From NCBI GenBank assembly GCA_000333855.2, contig CM007314.1, positions 1,107,416 through 1,157,741 of the forward strand: DNA of 50,326 nucleotides. Direction: 5' to 3'. This DNA comes from Endotrypanum monterogeii (Eukaryota > Euglenozoa > Kinetoplastea > Trypanosomatida > Trypanosomatidae). The translations under genes were made by a program, and so were the position numbers. Shown here piece after piece: positions 1 to 10,170 of the stretch (position 1 is its first letter; each line of letters opens with the position of its first letter). A model generated the notes under the pieces. That model ran no database searches. It was not told the origin of the DNA and saw nothing but the letters and a program-made list of their open reading frames with translations.

Positions 1-6
1 ACCCCA

Positions 7-7
<1 letters not shown>

Positions 8-43
<36 letters not shown>
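8..43. repeat. (CA)n microsatellite
   Basis: An uninterrupted CA dinucleotide run at the left edge of the window. It lies beyond the stop of the CCCH gene, in its 3' UTR or the next intergenic spacer. No other function is visible. Confidence 0.95.
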
Positions 44-44
<1 letters not shown>

Positions 45-394
45 CCCTCAACCTCTCTTGTCAGTTGGCACTGCTGGCGTTTGACCCCTTACCCTCCGGC
101 CCTGCCTACTCCCTCATCTGTTTTATATGTGCCGAAGAAGAAAGTGCTTGGACAGAGTTGCTCCACTAATAAGAAAAAAAAAAGGAAGAAGTACGAGAGC
201 AGTGAAGTGGATGGGGGATCGAGTCTGGGAGAAACGTCTGCAGACGCGCAGCGGTGTTGTGATAAGGGTGGCAGCAGAAGCAAAATCAAAGGAAAAAAAT
301 AGGTGTCTGAGATGACAGGGAAGCAGTGTCTGAAAATCCTGAGGATGCCCGACTGGAAATCGGACACACGCCTCCCGGGGGCTTTGGAGCACAT
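44..394. other. Intergenic / 3' UTR of the CCCH gene
   Basis: About 350 bases with no convincing gene. The overlapping short open frames on both strands have low-complexity, lysine- or phenylalanine-rich translations caused by A/T runs. It probably holds the 3' UTR of the CCCH gene that ends at 395. I see no other element. Confidence 0.6.
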
Positions 395-1885
395 TCATTG
401 CCCACCCGGAAGCGACTTTTCCGACGAAAGATGTGAGACAGCAGAATTAGTGGCGAGGTGTGTAGACAAGACACGACCCCAAACCTGTAGCTGGTGGGGT
501 GTCGATTGCTGCAGCGCGCGCGCGGAGAGCCCTCTCCGAGGCAGAGTATATTGCGTAAGGGAAAGGGGTACGGCGGGTTGATAAGCTGCTGATTGAATTA
601 GTGTCTCCAAAACCTCCCTCGCGAAAGCAGACGGGGAAGGGGAACGGCACCTCACTTCTTCCCTTTCCTCCCCCATGGCCACTGCCTCCATCTGTCGCGC
701 CCCACAAACTGTCGGAACAGTTGAGGGGCCGGAAAGCGCGTAATGGTACGCGGACTGCAAAGACGCATCCCCCACAAAGTCACCAGTCAGCAAAGCAGTC
801 AGCGGACAATGCCGCTCCGAAGGCTGCGCGGCAGCACGAGTGTAAGAGCCAAACGGACTAAGCCCATTTGCATGCGAATGTCGCGGAGTGGCGAGTGAAT
901 CAACTGAAACCACCGCTGGGGTTCTGGGGTGACGAAACAAACAACGTGCACCAAACGTGCAGTGGCCAGTCTGCACAAACTGATTGCACACCTTGGATGC
1001 CTTCCCACGGTGCACATAACGGTCCAGCTCCGCTAGGGTCGGTGTCAATGCGGGTGGTAGGTGCGTGGTGCCCCTGGATCGGTTCTCAGCCGGAAGCACT
1101 GGGGAAGGACTCTTGGAGCGATCTTCGAATCGCCAGTGCAGGCCAACGCGCACATCACTGCCCCCCGATTCGTTGGAAACTTCATTGGGAAAGCGAAGGG
1201 GCGGAAACTCTGATGGAAACTGAATCGAGCACCAGTCATCCTCGACGAACACGCCCAACTCCCCTGCCGCCTCTCTCACCTCTCGCGTCAGCGATGCAGT
1301 GGTGCTGCGCGACCGACGTGACGAGCTGCTTGGAATAATGCAGGAACCAGAGCACCTACTGCCATGTATTCCCCAGCTGCTCAGTGTGGAGCGCAGCGAT
1401 AGATGTCCTGACCCTACACCCGTCTCGCGGCTACCTGCCCCATCCCCGGATGTAGAGACCGAAATTATGGGCTGTTGCGGGCGTGGTTGAGCTGATGTGA
1501 AGCTCAACAGGCCAAAGCTTTTTCTTGAACTTGACCCTCCCCCCCCCTCTTGGTCAAATGCACAAGTGAGCCCTACAATGGTAGCTCCAGGGGAGTTCCA
1601 CCAGGCATCGACAGCGCCATCGGTGCGCATCAGCGCCTCCAGCAATGAGTACAGCAAAGCCTTGGGTACAGTCGCCGCATGGCGAACCACTGTTCTGCGC
1701 AGCACAATTTTCACATTATGATAAGAAACGCTGGTAAAGGAACTAAGCAGTCGAGCAGCCTCATCCCACGAGAAGGACTCAGAGAGTGGACGTTTGAGCC
1801 TCAGGTACTCTGTGAAGGCGTCGCAGAGCTCAGAGGAAAGCCTCGTCATGTACAGTGACTGATCCATCGCCTTTTGCCCACTCAT
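395..1885 (-). CDS. CCCH-type zinc finger protein
   Basis: A 496-residue protein with one clear CCCH zinc finger near residues 300-319: C300, C309, C315 and H319, a C-x8-C-x5-C-x3-H spacing. Such fingers usually bind RNA, and in trypanosomatids CCCH proteins commonly control mRNA stability or translation, so an RNA-binding regulator is likely. The N-terminal 110 residues look folded and helical. The parts before and after the finger are serine-, arginine- and proline-rich and probably disordered. The open frame extends to 1903, but that codon is GTG, so the ATG at 1885 was chosen. A purine-rich run on the plus strand at 1961-2012, a polypyrimidine tract on the coding strand, lies just upstream with an AG at 1919-1920. 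The family is confident; the specific ZC3H number and target are unknown. Confidence 0.85.
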   Translation of the reverse strand: MSGQKAMDQSLYMTRLSSELCDAFTEYLRLKRPLSESFSWDEAARLLSSFTSVSYHNVKIVLRRTVVRHAATVPKALLYSLLEALMRTDGAVDAWWNSPGATIVGLTCAFDQEGGGGSSSRKSFGLLSFTSAQPRPQQPIISVSTSGDGAGSRETGVGSGHLSLRSTLSSWGIHGSRCSGSCIIPSSSSRRSRSTTASLTREVREAAGELGVFVEDDWCSIQFPSEFPPLRFPNEVSNESGGSDVRVGLHWRFEDRSKSPSPVLPAENRSRGTTHLPPALTPTLAELDRYVHRGKASKVCNQFVQTGHCTFGARCLFRHPRTPAVVSVDSLATPRHSHANGLSPFGSYTRAAAQPSERHCPLTALLTGDFVGDASLQSAYHYALSGPSTVPTVCGARQMEAVAMGEEREEVRCRSPSPSAFAREVLETLIQSAAYQPAVPLSLTQYTLPRRGLSARALQQSTPHQLQVWGRVLSTHLATNSAVSHLSSEKSLPGGQ

Positions 1886-2977
1886 CCCACCGCGTCTGTA
1901 CACTTCCCCTTGAGTATTCTGTGATAAACAAAAAATGTATATTAAAAGAAGCGCAAATGCAAAAAAAAAAGGAAAGTAAAAAAAAAAAACGAAAAGCCAG
2001 CGAAAAAAAAAAGTGAACTAGTAGCTTGGGCCACAGGCTGTTAGCTTGTCTTGTGGCGAGTGCACACGCAGATAAGTGGCGAAGGACAGGAAGAAAACGC
2101 ATATGGATCTGTATCAAGCTCTTCAAGACGGTGAAAGGGGGAGGGAAAATAAGGATACAGAAATGGACGGGGAGGGAGCTTGACAACTTCGTCAAGCGCA
2201 CCTCGTGAAGAGCCGGTGCAGCTGCTGCCCCCGTCCCCACCAGTTTCCGATCCGCAGCACCGACAGTGGATATACGTTGCGGTGTTCTGTTGCCGCCTAG
2301 AGGAAAGACGGCAATGCGCCTACAGAGGACCGATGTAAAGGGGAAACCCCAGGCAGAAAGTTCGACAGAATAATGAACGAGGGAAAGAGAGGGAACAAAA
2401 TAAAACTCTTCACGCTTGAAAAGTGAAAAAAAAATTTGCGACGAAAATGGGCGTAATCGATTCCATTTGGTGGGTTTAAAAGAGTTGCGCGCAGCTCACT
2501 TCGCGCGGGCTGCAGCAAAGGATGGTGAAGCACAGCAACGAGGGGAAAAAATGAGTATAGGTCGATACAGACGCTCGGGAAGGCATCTCGTGGACCAACA
2601 ATCAACAACGAAGATACAGTGCACACATCAAAATGTATCTCGTCGCCGTCTTTTTTTTTTTTTGAGTTTGTTTGTTGGATGTCCCGTAACAGTATGCAAG
2701 AGTGTCCTGATATCGCGTTTCGGCGCTTTCTCTCTTGACTTCATTGTTTTTCTTTTTTTTTTTGTCACAGAGAACAAAGTTGTTGCACGCATCTTCTCCC
2801 CAGGCGCCTACTCGTCAAGAGAAACGAGCAACAGCAAAGGGGGGAGAGGCGACGCCTCTGACGGGCACGATTCACCCCCCCCCTCCACTCGCACCGAACC
2901 AGCAGTAATACGGGAAAAAAAAAAAGGAAGGCTAGCAAAAAACCGTACACTAGCTTTCTTGGGGGTGAGACTAGCAC
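1886..2977. other. Intergenic: 5' UTR of CCCH gene and 3' UTR of TMEM230-like gene
   Basis: About 1.1 kb without a supported gene. It has several homopolymer A and T runs (near 1961-2012, 2426-2433, 2649-2663, 2752-2762). Plus-strand open frames here, including one of 208 codons at 2416-3042, cross these runs, have low-complexity translations and run against all the real genes. Confidence 0.6.
1961..2012 (-). promoter_or_regulatory. Polypyrimidine tract / probable trans-splice signal
   Basis: Read on the coding strand this is an almost pure T/C stretch about 75-125 nt before the ATG of the CCCH gene, followed by an AG at 1919-1920. This is the usual layout of a trypanosomatid spliced-leader acceptor. 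The exact acceptor needs RNA data. Confidence 0.5.
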
Positions 2978-3451
2978 TCACCCCTCCAGGAGCGGAGAAT
3001 AAGTATATCCACTGCGGCAAGTCACATACATGTATAAAGTAAAGATATAGTAGTAGCCTGGAACACAGAGCAGTAAAGCACCCAGAATCACCCCTACACC
3101 GCGCGCTTTCTCATCGCAATAATGTGCAGTGCACCCAATGCCAACCACCAGTAGCATAGTGCCTACACCAGACATGAAAAACCCGTATACAAATTGCCTC
3201 CACGCGATCCAGTAAAGATGCTCGACGCGCAGGCGTGCCCTTGTAGGATTGGATGGGCAGAGCCACTCAAAAATTGCACCATGGGCGTAATCCACCCGCT
3301 TGCCACCAGCCGTGCGGTAAAACGTCTCCTCTTCCTCTTCCGACTCCATACTCCGCTTGGTTCGGGCCTCGCTGGCACGCTGCAGCCGCTCGCGGAACTG
3401 GCTGAGCTTGCGCAGCGAATTCCCATCGAGGCGCTCGCCGTCAGTGGCCAT
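2978..3451 (-). CDS. TMEM230/TMEM134-family (DUF872) membrane protein
   Basis: A 157-residue protein with a charged, helical N-terminal half and two predicted membrane helices at about residues 87-110 and 118-142. The second helix carries the pattern G-x-L-L-x-x-x-P-G-Y-Y, and the protein ends with a G-Y-x-Y motif near the C-terminus. Both are hallmarks of the TMEM230/TMEM134 family, small double-spanning proteins of endosomal, trans-Golgi or synaptic vesicle membranes in animals. A role in vesicle trafficking is therefore inferred; nothing in the sequence shows the exact organelle. The start is an ATG at 3451. A polypyrimidine tract at 3534-3555 and an AG at 3517-3518 give a 5' UTR of about 66 nt. 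Confidence 0.8.
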   Translation of the reverse strand: MATDGERLDGNSLRKLSQFRERLQRASEARTKRSMESEEEEETFYRTAGGKRVDYAHGAIFEWLCPSNPTRARLRVEHLYWIAWRQFVYGFFMSGVGTMLLVVGIGCTAHYCDEKARGVGVILGALLLCVPGYYYIFTLYMYVTCRSGYTYSPLLEG

Positions 3452-3533
3452 CGACCGCTATTTCTCCTCCAACCCAATGCTAGCGTGCACGAATACCCGT
3501 GGTGCTGGGTATGCACCTTTTATGTATTATGAC

Positions 3534-3555
3534 GAGAAAAAGAAAAGAGGGAAGG
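3534..3555 (-). promoter_or_regulatory. Polypyrimidine tract / probable trans-splice signal
   Basis: On the coding strand this is a continuous T/C run followed about 15 nt later by the first AG (3517-3518). It precedes the ATG of the TMEM230-like gene and supports that start. Confidence 0.55.
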
Positions 3556-4221
3556 TCGGCTTTGGTCGCTGCTACGTCACACGGCTCAACGACGGGGTTT
3601 CGTTAGCAGAACAAAAAAGGAGCTACGCGAAGCACAGGGAGCACACCTTCACTAAACAGATGGATCAATAAGAGGAAAATATGCTGGGCTTGGCCACCTG
3701 ATCCCGGCGCTGCTCCACCGGCCGCGTCTTGCTGCACCGTAAGTGCGTTTTGTTTTGTTTTTGCACTTGAGTTCCCATTTCAAAAAAAAAAAGGGGAGCG
3801 TGAGGAGAGAAATAGTCCACAGAGTCGCTAGGTCAAGAGAGAATTCACAATGCCAGCTGAGTCCACACTTTGTAAGAGAAACTTAGAAGGCACTGCGCCC
3901 CTGGTGAGGAGTACGGAAAGCACTCTTTTTGAAGCTACCAAGCGTCGCCCATCCGCGCCTACATCTGTAAATTCGAAGGGTATAGGCAGGAAAGCAAACG
4001 AAAAAAAAACCGCACCAGCGCGCCACCCCTCCCTTTCTTGCCGGAACGCTGCCTGTGGAGGTCTTCGCGACTTGACCCCCCTTTCTGTTTTTGATTGTGG
4101 TTGATTATCCTTGCTCGCATTGACGGAAATGTTTTTCGGGTTCGACAAATCTTGTCGGCATCGTCATCGATAGATCTTCGGGGAGTTGAAATGAAGGGTA
4201 AACAAAGCTCCTTGCGGTAGT

Positions 4222-4263
4222 CACACACACACACACATCAAACACACACACACACACACACAC
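4222..4263. repeat. (CA)n microsatellite, interrupted
   Basis: Two CA runs separated by four other bases (4222-4237 and 4242-4263) in the intergenic spacer. Confidence 0.9.
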
Positions 4264-4383
4264 CAACACCCTCTGACACGTGCCTTAGGAATCAATTGCC
4301 ACGTCTTCTTGGTTCATCTCAATCCCACAGACGCACATGCGAATGCACGTCGCTGCTCTCCCCTCGCACCGCAACAGCGGTCA

Positions 4384-5214
4384 CTAAAAAAGCTGAGGGA
4401 AGTCACGCCGCAGGGCGTCCATTATGTCGTCCGTTGACGAACGAGGATCCCTTGCACGGCCCGCGGCGCGCACCATCGTTTTCGCGAAGTGGAGGTCTTT
4501 AGCCGACGACAAGCACGCAGACACCGCCGCGACCACCTCCGGCTGTGATGTGCGATAGCCTTGAAACATAGTCGGATAGTGGTTCGTGATGAATTGTTCA
4601 AACGTAAGGGTCGGGCTCGCGCGCGAGGCCTTCTCGAACTCAGCCTTGATGCGATTCTGTTCACTCCGAGGATACAAAGCCCGCAGCAGGAGAAAATAAG
4701 CAGCGGAGCCGATGGGCAGCTCCCACCACGGCAGCCCTTGCATTGTGTAAACGCTCGAGTTTGTGTTGACCAGCGGCACCATCAGCATGAACAGCAGAAG
4801 AGCGGTCAGGTAAAACAGAAAGTTAAACATTTTTCGGGCCATGTCAGGAGTCACAGGCAACTGGCCTGGAAAGGAGGGCCCGCCGCCACCGCTGCCCGTG
4901 CCCCATCCAGGAGCCGACCCAAACCCACCATTCACGCCTTCCGCACCCGCACCGGAGCCGCCTTGCTGGGACGGCAGCCCCTGCTGTATTTTCCGTGCAA
5001 ACTGCTCACGCAGTTGGCGTTCCCGCTCCAATTCCTCTCTATCCTCCTCCGCTGCAGAGTTTTGCTGGGTACGGTTGCTGTTAGCGCTGCTGTTAAAGGT
5101 GATGCATGTGGTGTGAAGCGATCGTGTCGTCACTGCACACGCCGAACCACTACATACGAGTGAAAACGATGACGAGAGCGCCCGCAGCGAGGACAAAGAA
5201 CATCCCCTAAGCAT
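4384..5214 (-). CDS. Probable mitochondrial membrane protein, unknown function
   Basis: A 276-residue protein not assigned to a family. The first 35 residues are rich in serine, leucine and arginine with no acidic residue, like a mitochondrial import presequence. A charged helical stretch (about 55-78) follows, then a glycine-rich linker (about 84-115), a strong membrane helix (about 130-148) and a second shorter hydrophobic stretch (about 166-180). The C-terminal 90 residues look like a soluble helical domain. A glycine-rich linker before a membrane helix recalls the N-terminus of mitochondrial AAA proteases, but no AAA or peptidase domain follows, so this is only a resemblance. The start is an ATG at 5214. 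Confidence 0.75.
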   Translation of the reverse strand: MLRGCSLSSLRALSSSFSLVCSGSACAVTTRSLHTTCITFNSSANSNRTQQNSAAEEDREELERERQLREQFARKIQQGLPSQQGGSGAGAEGVNGGFGSAPGWGTGSGGGGPSFPGQLPVTPDMARKMFNFLFYLTALLLFMLMVPLVNTNSSVYTMQGLPWWELPIGSAAYFLLLRALYPRSEQNRIKAEFEKASRASPTLTFEQFITNHYPTMFQGYRTSQPEVVAAVSACLSSAKDLHFAKTMVRAAGRARDPRSSTDDIMDALRRDFPQLF

Positions 5215-6372
5215 GATGCTGACGTTAAAATGGCTACTGGATTCAGGGAAATAAAAAGGCGGTTCACATGCTCCCCCTTCCCTCTCAGCAGTGAAAAAAC
5301 AGGAACCAAAACAAAAAGGAGAATATATATATATATATATATGTGTGTGTGTATATGTATGTATGTTTGCACTGAGAAAAGATACAGAGGGTGATTCTGT
5401 ACGTGATTGGGCACGAGTGCCGATGTGACTCTGTACTGATGAGATCCTACGTATGTTCGAAAGTTTGTCTGTGTGCTATTGGTGTCCGATACAGGACCAC
5501 AATGTGAAACCGTTCGTCTCTACAGATACACGTCGCGGTGAAGAAAAGGGGGCAAGGTGATTAGTGACACTTGTGTAACCATCGGCCCACGCGCCAACAA
5601 AAAAGAAACGTGGGGCAAATAAACAGAGGCTGCAGGCTGGTAGAGACGGAGATCGAAACGAGAGAAAAGTGGGAAAGGAGACAGTAAAAAAGAGTGGAAA
5701 GGTAATGTACAGACCTGTGCTGAGCAACCCCCTCCCTCCCCTCCCCCTCGCCCGCAGTGCATCTCCCCGCGTCGGGAAAAAAAAAAAGGAAAGCGGCGGG
5801 TAAAAAAAGGCAGACATGACCTACTCACTGGCGAACATGAACATGCTGCGAAGCAACAAAGGCGCTTTATTGGGGAGAGGAGGAAGGAGGGGAAGGAAAA
5901 GCCCTCTCCTTAGATGTGCCCCCTCAAGTCCATGCGTGTTAGATCCACATGTATCTTCACCGCTACCCTGCTTCCTCGCAAGCAGCAGGGCACCTTGATG
6001 TGTGGGTATGGGTATGTGTGCTAAGCACGTGTTGCTGCACCACTCAAACTCGAATGCACGTTGACGCCGCAGCAACACCACCGCACTCGAAACACGCCGA
6101 GGGGTATGAACATGCTCCATCGCTTTTTTTTCTTTCGCTTCTTTCTTCTTTCTTCGCCTCCTCCTTGTAAGAAGTGCAAAGAATCTTTTACGTCCACCAC
6201 CCCCTCACACGCAGGACGCACCTCCCCACCACCACCACCCGACCCCTGCAGGGAGAAGGAAGGGAGCAGGCAATGCAGCATAACCTCTTGAGTCCAACCC
6301 ACCACCACCACCAATGATGGAAGCGGGGGGGTGGGAGAATAAAAGAGTGGGTGCGCAGCATATGTGCCGTGT
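5215..6372. other. Intergenic, with (TA)n/(TG)n tract
   Basis: About 1.16 kb without a supported gene. It contains a TA/TG run at 5323-5352 and purine-rich patches near 5750-5810 and 5872-5900 that would be pyrimidine-rich in the transcript. Open frames on both strands are low-complexity. Confidence 0.6.
5323..5352. repeat. (TA)n followed by (TG)n microsatellite
   Basis: About ten AT units run directly into TG units in the region upstream of the gene that starts at 5214. Confidence 0.9.
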
Positions 6373-6990
6373 TCAGTAAAGAGCTCCATAGCTGCTCATC
6401 TTACGAATGTGCATACGTACCTTGACTCGTTTGTTGTCATAGACCTCACGGTCAATCGCCAACTCCTCCGCGCCCGGGAGGTAGAGCCAGCACCAGTTGT
6501 GGCCTAAATCTTGAATTCCTGTTCGTCGATCTCGCTCTCTGAACTCGATCAGTCTCGGATCGACACGCACTTTGTACTGCTCCCACAGCTTTTGTGCGAC
6601 ATCCTTCTTACGCAAGGGGCAGTTCAGTAGCCAGCCCTGGCCCCAGCTCTGACGCCCGAAGAGAAGGTAGCCGGTATTCACACGCCAGTACACATCGAGC
6701 CACTGACGCTTGCGAGCCGCAAAGTCCAGGAACTCCGCATTTCTTTCGACAAAACGATCATACTGATCGGAGTCAGGGTTGTAGCACCACACACCTTGGC
6801 GGAAATCTGCATTCGGCGCGACCGCGGTCCCCTCCGACATGTACTTCTGCGCGACCTCACGTTTGATCAGACGCTCCTCGCCAGCAAAGCCTCCTTGGGG
6901 GCCAAGAATTGTGCGAGTAAAAATGATCGGAACGTACTCCAGCTGCAACTCTGGGGCCATCTCCCGCAGCAAACGCGACCACCGCAACAT
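6373..6990 (-). CDS. Conserved-looking hypothetical protein, possibly mitochondrial
   Basis: A 205-residue soluble protein with complex composition and an even spread of aromatic residues, typical of a real folded protein. It has many W and Y residues (e.g. around 97-125 and 165-172) and no predicted membrane helix. The N-terminus (basic and hydrophobic, M-L-R-W-S-R-L-L-R) could be a short mitochondrial targeting signal. I do not recognise the family; a mitoribosomal or respiratory-complex subunit would fit the composition but is a guess. The start is an ATG at 6990. Confidence 0.75.
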   Translation of the reverse strand: MLRWSRLLREMAPELQLEYVPIIFTRTILGPQGGFAGEERLIKREVAQKYMSEGTAVAPNADFRQGVWCYNPDSDQYDRFVERNAEFLDFAARKRQWLDVYWRVNTGYLLFGRQSWGQGWLLNCPLRKKDVAQKLWEQYKVRVDPRLIEFRERDRRTGIQDLGHNWCWLYLPGAEELAIDREVYDNKRVKVRMHIRKMSSYGALY

Positions 6991-7979
6991 TGTCGCCTTG
7001 GGATTTGAACACTCTTCCGTCTCAGTGCCTTGTTACCTTGCCGCCTCTCTCTCTAGGCGTCCGTTGAATGTCACCCAGTGACAACAGCTGTCGCGCTGCT
7101 TTGTTGCTCTCTTATTAAGTCAAGGTCGAAAAGCAGATGATATAAGCACCCATACAAAAATATAAAAGATGAACAAAGAGTGGAGTAAGCAGCAGAGCGA
7201 TTTCTTCTTTTTTGTTGTTTGTTTTGAGAGGAACTCGACGTCGAAAACGAAGAGGCGGTTTGCATGACATGTGCGTACGAGCATCGGGCATGCAATCGCT
7301 CCTTTGCCAGCCTCCAAACGCTGCCACCAGATTGAAGCTCTCTCGCCCGTACATATCTACGAGGAAAGAAACAGGCGAGAGGAGGAAAACAAGACGCTTG
7401 GGCGTGAAGCTGATTTCAAAGGTGTCGCTCCAGGGCTGGGATGGAAAAAAGGGGGGACGAGGAGAGCACATCCGTCTCTTTGGGGCACTTTCTGCACCAT
7501 CGTCCCACGGCACACCATCACCACCACCAACGGCACACATTAGAAAACTGAATATATGCCCCGAAAGCGGAGAGGCCGAGTAGGGCGAGAAGAGAGTAGG
7601 GAAACACTCACCGAACCCAGAAACACACACACAGACACAAGCACAGACACGGCGACTCTCTCGGCATTTCACAGAGCGTGGAGAGGATGTTTGCAGTGTT
7701 TGCTCATCCGAAAAACAATTTAAAAAAGGGGGTAGAGAATATAGGAAAAGATGTTGTTGTTTTTCGCTTTTGTGACATAAGCACCCGAGACGAATCAGAA
7801 GCCCAGTGCGCCTTTCCAAAACAAAGCCACACACACTGCACATCATTTCATGCGTCACCACGCAACATCAGCGAGAAGCCTTGCGCAAGCAGACCGCAAA
7901 CTGCCGAAAGCAAACGTATGCTACAGCTGACGAACTAACCTGACGATATGCCGCGTGCTTGCGTAAGGGAGTGCATGTA
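6991..7979. other. Intergenic / 3' UTR of the Hsp60 paralogue
   Basis: About 990 bases with no supported gene. A 248-codon minus-strand open frame (7115-7861) crosses a short CA repeat near 7622-7650 and has a cysteine/valine repeat translation, so it was not called. Confidence 0.6.
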
Positions 7980-9596
7980 TCACATCCGACGCTTCTCAGG
8001 GGTTGGGCGGTAATCACATACACTCGCCTCCGTCGTAATCATCAGCCCAGCCACGGAGGCGGCATCAACGACGCACGACCGCACCACGCGTAGGGGGTCC
8101 ACAATACCGGCCTCAAACATGTCCACGTATACGCTGTTTTGCGCATCGTACCCCATAAACGTCTCGTGATATTCGAGAACGTTCTCAACCGTCACCGCGC
8201 CCTCTTCTCCAGCATTTTCGCTGATCTTCTTCAGAGGAAGACGGATGGCGTTGCGAACAATCTGAATGCCTGTGCGCCGGTCCTGCTCCATATCCTCATC
8301 GCTAAGCAGGAGCTCGTCTAGCTTCTTGGAGGCGTGTAAAAGAGCCGCACCACCGCCAGCCACAATGCCCTCACTCAGCGCGTTGCGGGCCGCGTTGAGC
8401 GCGTCAATCACGCGATCCTTCGACTCACTGATTTCAATTGAGGAGCGACCACCGACACGGATGACGGCGTAAGTATTGTTGAGTTTCGCTATGCGCTCCC
8501 TCATAGCTTCGCGACTTTCCTCCGCCATGAGACGCCCCAGCCGACCCTGCAGAAGTCGGACACGCGCTGAAGTCTCGCCAGTGCCGCAGAGGACAGTGTG
8601 GTCCATCGTTTGCTCCATGTGCTTTGCAGACCCCAGCAGGCACTCCACGCGATCCACGTAGTCGACAGAGCTGACCTTCTCCACGTTGCATTGGCAAGCG
8701 CAGGCGACATCACGCAGTTCTTCCTCCTTCAACTCAGGCACGCACACCACGCCGCACTGAAGGACGCCACCCTCATGGTTTTGGATGACTGTCTGAAGCA
8801 CCGGTTCGGAAAACGAGGGGCCGACTATCACCAAAGGTCGCTGCTGCGTCCGCGCAACTTCCAGAAGCCGTACCACATCTTTCACCGCCTCCAGAGGCTG
8901 TGCAGTAACAAAAACTAACGCGTTGTCCAACCTGCTGCGCAGGTGGGCTCTGTCTGTCATGAGAGCACTGGAAAGAAAGCCATGCTCCGTGCTCCAGCCA
9001 TCGTGCCTTGACCATTCCGTTGTGGCTGCGTTGCCATCTAGTACAGAAATAAAACCGTTGACGCCAACTGCCTGGACCACTTGTGCAATAAGGGTACCAA
9101 GGAATCGATCACCGTTCGCACTAATGGTCGCCACATTCTCCAGCATGGCGAGGTCCTTGACGGGGCGGGTCTGCTCGGTCAAGTTATCGAGAACAATGGT
9201 GACGGCTGTGTCGATGCCGCGCTTGAGGTCCATCGGGTTTGCCCCAGTGGCAACACTCTTGTAGCCCTCGGCAAAGATGCTCCAGGCGAGGATGGTTGCC
9301 GTCGTCGTGCCATCACCCGCCACATCATTAGTTTTTCCAGCCACCTGTCGGATTAGCTTCGCTCCAATGTCCTCGAACTGGTCGTGAAACTCGATGGAGC
9401 GGGCCACAGTTACGCCATCCTTGGTAATCTTCGGCTCTCCGTTTGGTTGCCGGATGATCACGTTCCGGCCCTTGGGGCCCAGCGTCACTCCTACGGCAGT
9501 GGCAATACGCTCGATACCAGACAGCATCAACTGACGTGCATCCCCACCAAACTCGATGGACTTGCCGCTCGCGCAGCGGCGCGATAAAACGAACAT
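7980..9596 (-). CDS. Chaperonin Hsp60 (Cpn60) paralogue, mitochondrial
   Basis: A 538-residue group I chaperonin. It shows the nucleotide-binding motifs T-L-G-P-K-G-R-N (38-45), K-D-G (59-61, with D60) and A-G-D-G-T-T-T (93-99, with D95), N-P-M-D-L-K-R-G just after them, and A-G-G-G-A-A-L in the C-terminal equatorial part. Hsp60 folds imported proteins inside the mitochondrion. The N-terminus M-F-V-L-S-R-R-C-A-S looks like a short import signal. The apical region is clearly divergent from the usual Hsp60, and the C-terminus ends in basic residues and lacks the Gly-Gly-Met tail. Leishmania has several Cpn60 genes; this looks like the divergent copy (Cpn60.1 type), probably the one on L. major chromosome 30. 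The open frame reaches 9695, but that codon is TTG, so the ATG at 9596 was chosen. Confidence 0.92.
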   Translation of the reverse strand: MFVLSRRCASGKSIEFGGDARQLMLSGIERIATAVGVTLGPKGRNVIIRQPNGEPKITKDGVTVARSIEFHDQFEDIGAKLIRQVAGKTNDVAGDGTTTATILAWSIFAEGYKSVATGANPMDLKRGIDTAVTIVLDNLTEQTRPVKDLAMLENVATISANGDRFLGTLIAQVVQAVGVNGFISVLDGNAATTEWSRHDGWSTEHGFLSSALMTDRAHLRSRLDNALVFVTAQPLEAVKDVVRLLEVARTQQRPLVIVGPSFSEPVLQTVIQNHEGGVLQCGVVCVPELKEEELRDVACACQCNVEKVSSVDYVDRVECLLGSAKHMEQTMDHTVLCGTGETSARVRLLQGRLGRLMAEESREAMRERIAKLNNTYAVIRVGGRSSIEISESKDRVIDALNAARNALSEGIVAGGGAALLHASKKLDELLLSDEDMEQDRRTGIQIVRNAIRLPLKKISENAGEEGAVTVENVLEYHETFMGYDAQNSVYVDMFEAGIVDPLRVVRSCVVDAASVAGLMITTEASVCDYRPTPEKRRM

Positions 9597-9761
9597 ATGT
9601 CGCGCCGAAATTTTTCGATATGTGCTATTGATACCTCCACTAGATAAAGCAGAGAAAATATGGGGTACGTTGGCGCACTGAGACGATGCGAACAATCCAA
9701 CAAGGTGAGCGCGACTGTACTACACATGCTGTGTCTCCATGCACGAGCGGTGCATGTGGAC

Positions 9762-9783
9762 AAGGAAAAAAAGAGAGGAGAAG
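9762..9783 (-). promoter_or_regulatory. Polypyrimidine tract / probable trans-splice signal
   Basis: A T/C-only run on the coding strand, with the first AG about 25 nt downstream at 9735-9736. This gives the Hsp60 mRNA a 5' UTR of about 140 nt to the ATG at 9596. Confidence 0.55.
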
Positions 9784-10140
9784 TTGACAGCATGAGTAAA
9801 AGCAGGCCATAGTTAAGCCAAATAGAAATCATGCCCATCTCTCTCGGGCTCCCTGAGGAGTTACGTTGAGGAAGATGTGGAAGAGAGAGCGTGTGCAGCA
9901 GCCCCTGACGGTGTCGTCCCTCAGCAACTCCGATCGTTAAAGCAGAAGCGAGTCGAGAAGCACCCCAAATGCAACTCGATAAGCAACACGGGTGTCGCAA
10001 AGAGGCAAGTAAGCACACGTTTCCAGTCCCATCGCTACATCTCATTTGAAAGGTACGAAGCATGCTAAAGAGAACCAAATGACTGACTCCCAAGTTTTCT
10101 TCACTTCGGTGGTGCTGCAGCGCTGCAAGCTCACAAGCGA

Positions 10141-10170
10141 ACACACACACACACAACACACACACACACA
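10141..10170. repeat. (CA)n microsatellite
   Basis: A CA run with one interruption in the intergenic spacer upstream of the Hsp60 paralogue. Confidence 0.9.

Larger units (their letters stand above)
3452..4383. other. Intergenic, with (CA)n tracts
   Basis: About 930 bases between two minus-strand genes, holding the 5' region of the TMEM230-like gene and the 3' UTR of the next gene. It includes CA runs at 4222-4237 and 4242-4263. No supported coding sequence was seen. Confidence 0.6.

Noticed and set aside
7115..7861. A 248-codon minus-strand frame between two genes
   Set aside because: It crosses a CA repeat, which gives a Cys/Val repeat, and has low-complexity phenylalanine-rich parts with no domain.
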